The position numbers and the translations under genes are program-made. Positions 7,815 through 15,650 of a DNA stretch of 64,000 nucleotides are shown here, piece by piece (positions within the stretch are counted from its first letter, which is position 1; every line of letters begins with the position of its first letter). This DNA comes from Litoribaculum gwangyangense (GTDB lineage Bacteria > Bacteroidota > Bacteroidia > Flavobacteriales > Flavobacteriaceae): contig NZ_BAABJW010000003.1 in assembly GCF_039543505.1 (NCBI RefSeq), positions 186,001 through 250,000 of the forward strand, read 5' to 3'. Under the pieces are notes generated by a model. The model searched no databases. It was not told where the DNA came from and was given only the letters and a program-made list of their open reading frames with translations.

Positions 7815-10800
7815 TTACAATAATTCTTCTATGCTAACAAATTCAAAGCCTTTAGATTTACCAAAAATCAGTATTTCCTCTAAATCTTTAAGTTTTGCAT
7901 CTGGATTTCCAAAATCAAAATCATGTAAAAGAACTATAGCTCCATTATGAATATGGTTTTTAAATTTCTCAAACATTTGGCCTTCATCATTTTGTGTTTT
8001 ATCCCAATCCATAGTTGTTAAAGACCACAATACGGTTTTAACTTCTTTATCGGCCAAAAAGCTAATTTGATCTTGACTGATTGCTCCATAGGGAGGTCGG
8101 AAATATTTTGGTTGATCAGCTCCTGTAAAGCTTAAGGCTTGAAAAAATTTTTTTATTTGATTCTTCCATAAACTTTCATTAGGTACGCCCAAGATATTAT
8201 CATGATTCCAGCCATGAAATCCAATTAAATGACCACCATCCTTGGCTTGCTTGATAATGCCCATGTTTCCTTCAAGCTTTTCACCCATCCAAAAAAAGGT
8301 CGCTTTAGCATTATGTTTATCTAGAATTGACATAATTTTTCTTGACATATCAGTAGGTCCATCATCAAAAGTTAAAGCTATTTGCTTTTTGGTTAAATCG
8401 CCTCTTATTAAACAAGACCCTTTGTTGTTTCTTTCATGCTGTAAAAACAATTTTGGTATTAGAGGTAAGCTATCATTGACCACTCGCTCTTTTGCTAATA
8501 TTCCGATTGATGAATTTAATATATCCGAAGAAGTTGCATGGAGTTCAATATCCTTAATATCGAGACTTGTTTTTATCAGAATTGAAGCAATTCCAGCCTC
8601 GCAATTAACAGGATTTTCTCCTATTAATTGCACACCTTTTCCAACACTAAAAGTAATTTCACCTGTATAATCAGGAACAACCATACCATTTTCATCCTTT
8701 ACAAAAGCATTGACAAAGAATATATCATTGGTTTCTAATTTTAAATTTTCACAATCTTTATTGTCAACAACAACTTCAATTCTGTTTGGTTTCTTTGGTG
8801 TTTGCACTAAATGAGATGCCACTAAATTATTATTGATATAACCTTTTGCTTCAAGTTTTCCCTCTTCAAAAGAATTAACTTTAAAGATAAAAGGTGGATG
8901 TTTTAAGTTGTTTGAAATTCGGTTCTTGTCTGGTTTATTACGGCCAAGGCTTTTTCCATTCAAAAACAACTCTACCTCGTCACAATTACTGAATATCCTA
9001 ACATCTAATGGACTATCCTTTTGCCAATGATTTGCGATAAACACCATAGGTTCGCCAAAGGGAGCATTATGATCCCGTTGGCTTTTAAAAAAATAATAGG
9101 ACGGTTTTGGCAGTCTAAAAATATCCATGATTCCTGAAGCCTCTAAATCGTTTGCATAACCTCTATTATAATCAAACATAGCCCAATAGCCATCAGCAAA
9201 AGCTGGGGTATTCAAATTGTCGTTATGGGCTTCTTGTATGTTGGTAGCCTGTTGCAAAAGGCATTTTTCTCCTGCACCTCTTAATTGACGGCTCGAACGT
9301 TCTTCCTGCAACAAATTACCCCAACTGTCTTGGTCAAGTCCAGCATTCATGGCATAGTATTCCCAATCACCATATTCCGATACGTTATAGGGCTTTTTTA
9401 AGCTCTCATCATAATGCTTTAAACGATGTTGACGAGCCTGTAAAAAAATATCATAACCATAAGGCTGCCATCCTGTAGTGAAACACTGATCACCAGGATA
9501 TTCTCGATGTGCTATTGCCGTTAATGAATCAATAAATGCTTCTGGCATCCATGATTCGTTTAATGATACTTCCCAGGCCATAACCGAGGCATGGTTTCTG
9601 TCTCGCCTAATTAAATCACGTGCGGTTTGAAACACATGGCTTTGAAACCTCTTATCATCACTGTAGTATTGCCAGCCAAGAATAGCATCAATGGTTACTA
9701 GACCTAGTTCATCACAAGCATCCATGAAAGCCGGTGCTTGCGGATAATGTGATAACCTAACATAATCGAAACCAGCATCCTTAATTTTATTGGCATCTCT
9801 GTAGTTTGCGTTGTCTGATAATGCATAACCGATGTAGGGGTATTCTTGATGACGATTAACACCTCTCAAGAAGGTTTTTTCTCCATTCAAATAGAAATCT
9901 TGACCTATAAACTTCATGGTTTTAATGCCAATTCTGGTTATTTCCTTATCAACAACAACCCCATCTTTAATAATTTCTGTAACAAGTTTATACAAATTAG
10001 GATAATTTGGTGACCATAATTCTGGGTTCTCAAGTTCCATTTCAGTAGTTACCTCATTATTTGCAAATGCTTCAAGCTTTTGCTTATTACTTGATTTAAC
10101 CAAAGCCACCTTATCGTCTTTTAACAAGGTGTTTTTAACAACAAATGACACCGAGTTTTCGTAATCATTTTGAATATGAGATTTAACTTTTACAATAGCT
10201 TTTTCTTTTGAAACATGAGGGTATGTAACAAAAATACCCCCACTGGCAGTTTTGTTTGCCTCTATTGGATCTGTTATATGAAGTGCGTTTTTAGCAATAA
10301 GCCAAACACTTCTGTATAAACCTCCATAGGTATTAAAGTCCAGAATCTTTAAGGGTTTAGGTCCAGTTATCGGATTATCGTGATTGTTTAATTTTACCGC
10401 GACTGTATTTTTTTTATTAAAATGGGCAACCTTGGTAAAGTTTATTATAAAAGGTAAATATCCACCATGATGTTCAATTAGTTTTTCACCATTAACCCAT
10501 ACTTCGGCGATGTTCATGGCGCCTTCAAATTTTAAAAAGAGCTTTTTGTCTTTTAAATTTTCATCTAAATCAAAATTTTTACGGTACCAACATGTCCCTT
10601 GCCACTGATTATTTACAATTTTAGGTTCAATTTTTGGCGTATGAGGTAAATCTACTTTTTCCCAAGTAGTATCATCTAATTTACTTTTTGAATAATCATA
10701 AGCTAGTTCTAATGTGTCCAATAGCTTAAAAGACCAATCCTCATTGAAGTTCTGTTTTTGAATGTATGTAGTTTCATGATCATCGTTGCAGGTTAGAAGC

Positions 10801-10844
10801 AACAAACAAAAACTACATGTTATAAAACTTTTAAACATATTCAT
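7815..10844 (-). CDS. GH2 beta-galactosidase-like enzyme fused to a C-terminal CE4 (NodB) polysaccharide deacetylase
   Basis: This 1009-residue lipoprotein (lipobox LLTC, Cys19) has two enzymes in one chain. The GH2 part has a jelly-roll domain (about 30-190), an Ig-like domain (about 190-300) and a TIM barrel (about 310-590). Its acid/base is Glu430 in SLNES and its nucleophile Glu490 in NVSEYGDWEY, so both catalytic residues are present. Beta-sandwich domains follow to about 790. The NodB domain (about 818-1009) keeps TFDDGP with Asp827/Asp828, metal histidines His877 and His881, RPPYG at 916-920 and VLLHD with His974. The likely activity is exo-beta-galactosidase or a related GH2, plus deacetylation of the same substrate. 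Other GH2 specificities are possible. It is read with GH53 on both sides of the operon. Confidence 0.92.
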   Translation of the reverse strand: MNMFKSFITCSFCLLLLTCNDDHETTYIQKQNFNEDWSFKLLDTLELAYDYSKSKLDDTTWEKVDLPHTPKIEPKIVNNQWQGTCWYRKNFDLDENLKDKKLFLKFEGAMNIAEVWVNGEKLIEHHGGYLPFIINFTKVAHFNKKNTVAVKLNNHDNPITGPKPLKILDFNTYGGLYRSVWLIAKNALHITDPIEANKTASGGIFVTYPHVSKEKAIVKVKSHIQNDYENSVSFVVKNTLLKDDKVALVKSSNKQKLEAFANNEVTTEMELENPELWSPNYPNLYKLVTEIIKDGVVVDKEITRIGIKTMKFIGQDFYLNGEKTFLRGVNRHQEYPYIGYALSDNANYRDANKIKDAGFDYVRLSHYPQAPAFMDACDELGLVTIDAILGWQYYSDDKRFQSHVFQTARDLIRRDRNHASVMAWEVSLNESWMPEAFIDSLTAIAHREYPGDQCFTTGWQPYGYDIFLQARQHRLKHYDESLKKPYNVSEYGDWEYYAMNAGLDQDSWGNLLQEERSSRQLRGAGEKCLLQQATNIQEAHNDNLNTPAFADGYWAMFDYNRGYANDLEASGIMDIFRLPKPSYYFFKSQRDHNAPFGEPMVFIANHWQKDSPLDVRIFSNCDEVELFLNGKSLGRNKPDKNRISNNLKHPPFIFKVNSFEEGKLEAKGYINNNLVASHLVQTPKKPNRIEVVVDNKDCENLKLETNDIFFVNAFVKDENGMVVPDYTGEITFSVGKGVQLIGENPVNCEAGIASILIKTSLDIKDIELHATSSDILNSSIGILAKERVVNDSLPLIPKLFLQHERNNKGSCLIRGDLTKKQIALTFDDGPTDMSRKIMSILDKHNAKATFFWMGEKLEGNMGIIKQAKDGGHLIGFHGWNHDNILGVPNESLWKNQIKKFFQALSFTGADQPKYFRPPYGAISQDQISFLADKEVKTVLWSLTTMDWDKTQNDEGQMFEKFKNHIHNGAIVLLHDFDFGNPDAKLKDLEEILIFGKSKGFEFVSIEELL

Positions 10845-10860
10845 TAGATCAAATAAAAAC

Positions 10861-12078
10861 CTACTGCTCTACAATTTCATTCATCCAGTTGACTCCATCG
10901 TGAAGATTGTAATTAAAATCCCAAAACGCCTTGTTTTCCCATGAAGAGCCCGCTCCATATTGATCAGGAAAAATTAAAGTATTGGAGCCAACCCATTCTC
11001 CGCCCCAATATATTAATCCCAAACCTCCTGCATCATATAATTCTTGTGCAAAATCTTTTAAGTACTCTTTTTGGGTATTGGTAGTTGGTGGGTTATCATA
11101 ACCCGCAGGAATATTATCAATCCCTAAAATATCTACATGAGCATCATTACCCCCAGTCCTGAAAAGCTGTGCGGTTTCCATAATTAGAAAATCTTTATCA
11201 TAAGTATTTTTAACCCACGAAACCACATCGGTCCAACTGGTAAAATTCCCCATAGAATGCCACGCATGATAATGGGAAATAGCCATAATATCAAAATCCA
11301 ATCCATTACGAACATGTGTTTTCATCCAAGATGGCAAACTGGCCGCAGAAAATATATGACAGGCTATTTTAATGTCCAGATTATACTTTATGTTTAAATC
11401 CCTAACAGCCTTATTTCCAGCATTTAATAACTTCACTGTTCTAACAACACTGTACGGTGGCAAATTGCTTTCTTCTAAATTAGGCTCCAAAAACCTTTGA
11501 TTGGTTTCATTACCAATCGAAACAATCTCGGGTATCAAGTCTGAATTTATGTAATCTTCCAGTATGGTTAATGTGTGGTTGTAGATGGCTTCAGATAGCT
11601 TATCCACATCGTTTGCTATACTTTGCCATTGCAGTGGTGCAACGTAATCATTTAGCTTTTGATTATCTTCAAGAGCCATGGACTGATAGCCAAAAGTCAA
11701 TAAAGTTTTTAATCCAGCGTTCTTAGCACGTTGCATTTCTATCTTCACTTTTTCTGGAGAACCAAAGTCAACATCAGCATAACCCGCTGTGTAACTACTG
11801 CTATATGGAGGGTTATCAATTCTTAGTCTGACGATATTTGCACCATGGTCTGCTAAACTTTGAAAGGCATCTTTTGGCACGCCATTTTCCTTAAAAATTA
11901 CATTGCCAAAGGTTTCTTGATGCGTTACATAAGCCATATAAGACCCTTTATAAAATGTTCCTTTGGGAGTTTGCGTTGATGTATTAGGGACTGGAATGGG
12001 ATTATCTAATGTACAATTGAACTGTAAAGACAAAGCTAGAATAGCTAGATACTTTATTATTTTAAATTTTTTAATCAT
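10861..12078 (-). CDS. GH53-family galactanase-like lipoprotein, divergent
   Basis: This 405-residue lipoprotein (lipobox LQFNC, Cys22) has a GH53-like barrel. Candidate catalytic residues are Glu191 in IVSIGNETNQRF and Glu301 in FLIMETAQLF. The family opening is conserved (NVIFKENGVPKDAFQSLADHG, seen at 59-79; NIVRLRIDNPP at 81-91). The substrate loop that reads DYHYSDTWADPG in the canonical enzyme at 5856-6905 is replaced here by TFGYQSMALEDN (about 128-139), so specificity probably differs. Surface anchoring by the lipobox, compared with the soluble second GH53, suggests it makes the first cuts outside the cell. It lies 3 bp after the SGNH hydrolase gene and 16 bp before the GH2-CE4 gene. 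Confidence 0.88.
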   Translation of the reverse strand: MIKKFKIIKYLAILALSLQFNCTLDNPIPVPNTSTQTPKGTFYKGSYMAYVTHQETFGNVIFKENGVPKDAFQSLADHGANIVRLRIDNPPYSSSYTAGYADVDFGSPEKVKIEMQRAKNAGLKTLLTFGYQSMALEDNQKLNDYVAPLQWQSIANDVDKLSEAIYNHTLTILEDYINSDLIPEIVSIGNETNQRFLEPNLEESNLPPYSVVRTVKLLNAGNKAVRDLNIKYNLDIKIACHIFSAASLPSWMKTHVRNGLDFDIMAISHYHAWHSMGNFTSWTDVVSWVKNTYDKDFLIMETAQLFRTGGNDAHVDILGIDNIPAGYDNPPTTNTQKEYLKDFAQELYDAGGLGLIYWGGEWVGSNTLIFPDQYGAGSSWENKAFWDFNYNLHDGVNWMNEIVEQ

Positions 12079-12081
12079 TAT

Positions 12082-12810
12082 TTATTTTTTGACTTTATTA
12101 ATAATATTATCAACCCATCGTATGTATCCATTTTCGTTTAAATGAACACCGTCCTCAGATAATTCCATATTCATCAAATCATCGGAAGTTGCAAAATGAT
12201 TGTGTAACGGAATAATTTGATAGGGTTGATTTTTTTCTGCTTCCAAAAGCAGTGCATTTGTTTGTTGAATTTTTTCTTTTAATAATAGTGTTGAGGTAGG
12301 TAAAACAGTTTGAACAAATATGTTGGTTTCTTTAGACCCTGATTTTATCTTGTTTACTATTTTTAAAATATTATTGAAAACCTTTTCAGCAGTCATATCA
12401 TCTCTAAACAAATCATTAATACCAATTAAAATAAAAACCTGTTGAGGCTCATAGTAAATAATTTCTTCTAACCGTGCCAAAACACCATCCGTAGTATCTC
12501 CTGCAATACCCCTGTTTTTTACTCTTGGGTTGTTTAATCTCAAGCACCAGTCACCTCCTTGTTCAGTAATACTATTACCGAGAAATACAATATCTTTGAA
12601 TTCTAAGGGGTGTTCTTTAAATTCTGCAATTCTTATCGGGTAATGAGTTCTTGTAAACTCCGTATGAGTAGAAATTACAACATTATTATCTGGATAAAGA
12701 GCATTCAAATCTACTTCTTGTCCATCATCTAAACTGATGATTTCATTTTGACTGCACGCCTGAAATCCAACAACAATCACAAGAAAAAATTTAAAAAAAG
12801 AGTTCATCAA
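12082..12810 (-). CDS. SGNH/GDSL-type esterase lipoprotein (probable carbohydrate acetylesterase)
   Basis: This 242-residue lipoprotein (lipobox FQAC, Cys19) has all four SGNH blocks: block I FLGNSIT with Ser80, block II NRGIAGD with Gly101, block III IGIND with Asn132, and block V EDGVHLN with Asp220/His223. An N-terminal extension of about 50 residues precedes block I. This family deacylates many substrates. In a galactan operon with a CE4 domain it most likely removes acetyl groups from the glycan. It follows susE by 55 bp and precedes the GH53 lipoprotein gene by 3 bp. The substrate is inferred from context only. Confidence 0.88.
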   Translation of the reverse strand: MMNSFFKFFLVIVVGFQACSQNEIISLDDGQEVDLNALYPDNNVVISTHTEFTRTHYPIRIAEFKEHPLEFKDIVFLGNSITEQGGDWCLRLNNPRVKNRGIAGDTTDGVLARLEEIIYYEPQQVFILIGINDLFRDDMTAEKVFNNILKIVNKIKSGSKETNIFVQTVLPTSTLLLKEKIQQTNALLLEAEKNQPYQIIPLHNHFATSDDLMNMELSEDGVHLNENGYIRWVDNIINKVKK

Positions 12811-12865
12811 AATATGTTTTATCTAAATGGTGTAAACTATAAACCAACCTATTTTTTTATTCTTA

Positions 12866-14041
12866 TTAAGGAATCAAAAGATAAGTTCCTGATTTAAAAT
12901 CTACTCTAATTGTAAACGTTCCCGTAGATGGCGCAATGATATTATCGCCTCCCCATGCAGGGTTAGTTGCTGAACCAGACGCTATAATATCACCCCCAGA
13001 ACCATCTTGAATGTTCGTATTGGTCTTGTAGGCTGGATCACTATATGAAGTCGCAGTAATAAAGGTAAATGCGCCACCACTAGTAAGCGGGATAGTGATT
13101 TCAAAAACATAATCGCTTATTTTTGTAAACTTTTGTGTAGCATCCACATTTGCAGCCCATCCTAAAGGGGTGGCATCTCCAATAATATACAAATCTGTTG
13201 GCGGTGGCAATAACGAAGGTGTTGAAGTTACTGAATATTTACCAGTAGTAAAATCTATAATAATTTTATAAATGCCTGTTGTGGAAGGAGAACTTAATGG
13301 ACTGCCTCCCCATTGTGGAACGGTCATGGAACCCGCAGGCCTAAAATCGCCCTCAAAGGCAGATTGCCCAGACTCTAAGGCTACATAAGCTGGATCTGAC
13401 CATGTAGTTGGGGTTGAAATAAAAGCATAACTTTTGCCACCTACCAGTTGCGTAATCAATCCAAATCTATGATCGTCAATTTGTGACATTTTTTGAGATT
13501 CAGGCAATGGTGTTCCCCAATTTGATGGAACAGCATCTCCTTGAAGATATAATTCTGCTGGCATTTCATAGAGCAAATTGAGCGTATCATAAGGTGTTAG
13601 AGCAACACTTACGGAATTAGAATAAGATTGTAAAGCACCATATTTCAAACTCGTTTTTAATCTAACCTTGATTTGTCCCTCAATATTTGGGGCTATGCCA
13701 AACTCTAGTGCATAATAATTCAAATCGGCGTGCGTAAATACCCTCTCATTGCCAGTAACAGAAAAAGTTCTTGGTGAAGAAAAGTCATTATCATTTAAAT
13801 CCATCTCCAAAGTATAAGTCACTGGCGTATCAACACCATATGATGGATTATTCCAACTTAATGTTAGGGCCGTTTCAGTTTCTGCATCCGTTTCATTTAA
13901 TATAACATTTGTAACGCTAGATGTAATCTCAAAAGAACCGTTCTCTGGTGCTTTTGCAGAATATAAGTTTTCACTATCAGTACAGGATACAAATATTGAA
14001 ACTAAAGCAATGGCAACTATATATTTATGAATAATTTTCAT
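12866..14041 (-). CDS. SusE/SusF-like surface glycan-binding lipoprotein
   Basis: This 391-residue lipoprotein (lipobox IFVSC, Cys20) has an N-terminal SusE domain (about 25-145; ALTLSWNNPSYG, TYTLEMDLNDNDF). Two similar C-terminal modules follow at about 160-275 and 280-391, each with a YLQGDAVPSNWG/YIIGDATPLGWA start, an internal SDPAY, a PQWGG/PAWGG loop and an IDFTTGKY/VDFKSGTY end. These repeats resemble starch-binding-type CBM sandwiches in SusE/SusF. It would hold glycan at the cell surface for SusC/SusD. It is third in the operon after SusD, with a 25-bp gap. Confidence 0.92.
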   Translation of the reverse strand: MKIIHKYIVAIALVSIFVSCTDSENLYSAKAPENGSFEITSSVTNVILNETDAETETALTLSWNNPSYGVDTPVTYTLEMDLNDNDFSSPRTFSVTGNERVFTHADLNYYALEFGIAPNIEGQIKVRLKTSLKYGALQSYSNSVSVALTPYDTLNLLYEMPAELYLQGDAVPSNWGTPLPESQKMSQIDDHRFGLITQLVGGKSYAFISTPTTWSDPAYVALESGQSAFEGDFRPAGSMTVPQWGGSPLSSPSTTGIYKIIIDFTTGKYSVTSTPSLLPPPTDLYIIGDATPLGWAANVDATQKFTKISDYVFEITIPLTSGGAFTFITATSYSDPAYKTNTNIQDGSGGDIIASGSATNPAWGGDNIIAPSTGTFTIRVDFKSGTYLLIP

Positions 14042-14066
14042 GATTTCTTTGTTTGTTAAAAAGTCT

Positions 14067-15620
14067 CTAAAAGCCTTCTATTTGTTGTAAATTAGGGTTT
14101 GCTAGTAAATCTGATGTTGGTATTGGGAATAGATTGTATTTATCATCTACAGCTCTACCTGCCTCTGCATTACCTTTCCATGCCCATAAATAATCTCCTG
14201 TTGTAAGTCTGTTATACCTGATTAAATCTGTTCTTCTATGAGCTTCCCAATATAATTCTCTAGCTCTTTCATCTAAGATAAAATCAAGGGTAAGTTGAGT
14301 ACTTGTAATGTTTCCCAAAGTACTAGATGGATCATTGGCATAAGCACGTCCTCTTATTTTATTTACATAATCGAGTGCCAAAGTAAGATTGCCACCTGTC
14401 CCACCTCTTAGCACAGATTCAGCGTATATTAAATATATTTCTGCTAGACGAAATACAGGAAAATCAATATCAGATATGTTCCCAAAATTGTTGTTCTGTT
14501 CTATTGGAGAACCATCACGTTTTTTATTTCTGTACTTGTAAGCTGAATACCCATCAGTGCTTGTCGTTATGGAATTTACTTCTAGGTTTTGTCCATTAGT
14601 ATAAAACATTGCTCTTTTATCTATCGAAGTATCTGCTGTTGGGAATAGCGCAGGCACTTGTTGTGTAAACCTGAATGCTTGCCATGAACTGGACATACCA
14701 TTTATAGAACCAGGAACTCCCGCAGGCCCTAAGGCCAAGAAATTGGTGGAATACCAAGTAATATTGGTGTTATCATAATTGATGGTCCAGATAAATTCAT
14801 TTGTATTGAGGTTGTTATCGCCAAGCATCAACCATTCATATCTGTCTTCTAAAGCATACCCTTCATCTATTATTCGATTAGAATAGGTAATTGCCTCAGT
14901 ATAGTGTTCTTGTCCTGTATAAACTTTTGCGTTAACATACATTCTGGCCAATAAAGCCCAGGCCGCTGCTTTATCTGGTCTTCCCCACTCGTTTGTCCCG
15001 GGGTCTGCTAGTATAGATTCAATGTCGGTTAATTCATTTTCAAGGAAATCAAATAAATCTGCCCGTTGTATTTGACTTGGTGCTGTAGTACCTAATGTTT
15101 CCTCGGTTGGAAATGGTGGGTTGCCATAGCAATCCATTAAAATCCAAAAACAATATGCCCTCAAAAACCTTGCTTCAGACTTAAACTGCTCTATTTGATT
15201 AGCCTCTGAACCCGAAAAACCTCTTGCGCTAACCTTATCTGGGGATGCCTCATTAATGTAATTGTTACATAATGTAATCATGTTAATTGCCGCATTGTAA
15301 ACATTGGTTATTGCTGGTGAATCAGCGCTCCATGCGAGTTCGTGATAAATACCATCTCCCCCATCATTCCATGTGCTTACTGCCATGTCGGTGGTGTATT
15401 CCTGCATACTCCAATAAAATCTCAAAAATGTACTGTAAGCTAAATTTGAATAAACCGATACCAACCCTTGTTTATAACCCTCAACACTATTGAATTGCTT
15501 GTCTGATGTTGTGACGTTTTCTGGTGTTTTCTCTAAATCATCTGTACATGAATTAAAATACAAAGCTAAAGCCAATAAAAACATCATCCTTAAAAATCTG
15601 TTTTGTCTTATTTTTTTCAT
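14067..15620 (-). CDS. SusD/RagB-like glycan-binding lipoprotein
   Basis: This 517-residue lipoprotein (lipobox FNSC, Cys25) is full length for SusD. It has an N-terminal TPR-like SusD domain (about 25-230; LEKTPENVTT, RFLRAYCFWILMDCYGNPP in abbreviated form) and a C-terminal RagB/SusD domain (about 300-517) with FPVFRLAEIYLIYAES, DERARELYWEAHRRTDLIRY and a final DNLFPIP-like YNLFPIPTSDL. It binds glycan on the cell surface and caps the SusC channel. It is second in the galactan operon, 30 bp after SusC. Confidence 0.97.
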   Translation of the reverse strand: MKKIRQNRFLRMMFLLALALYFNSCTDDLEKTPENVTTSDKQFNSVEGYKQGLVSVYSNLAYSTFLRFYWSMQEYTTDMAVSTWNDGGDGIYHELAWSADSPAITNVYNAAINMITLCNNYINEASPDKVSARGFSGSEANQIEQFKSEARFLRAYCFWILMDCYGNPPFPTEETLGTTAPSQIQRADLFDFLENELTDIESILADPGTNEWGRPDKAAAWALLARMYVNAKVYTGQEHYTEAITYSNRIIDEGYALEDRYEWLMLGDNNLNTNEFIWTINYDNTNITWYSTNFLALGPAGVPGSINGMSSSWQAFRFTQQVPALFPTADTSIDKRAMFYTNGQNLEVNSITTSTDGYSAYKYRNKKRDGSPIEQNNNFGNISDIDFPVFRLAEIYLIYAESVLRGGTGGNLTLALDYVNKIRGRAYANDPSSTLGNITSTQLTLDFILDERARELYWEAHRRTDLIRYNRLTTGDYLWAWKGNAEAGRAVDDKYNLFPIPTSDLLANPNLQQIEGF

Positions 15621-15650
15621 AGTTCTTAAATTTATTTATTGTCAATTTTT

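Noticed and set aside
8242..8670. 142-codon plus-strand ORF inside the GH2-CE4 gene
   Set aside because: It is antisense to the conserved NodB domain, which is clearly the coding strand, and no motif is visible.
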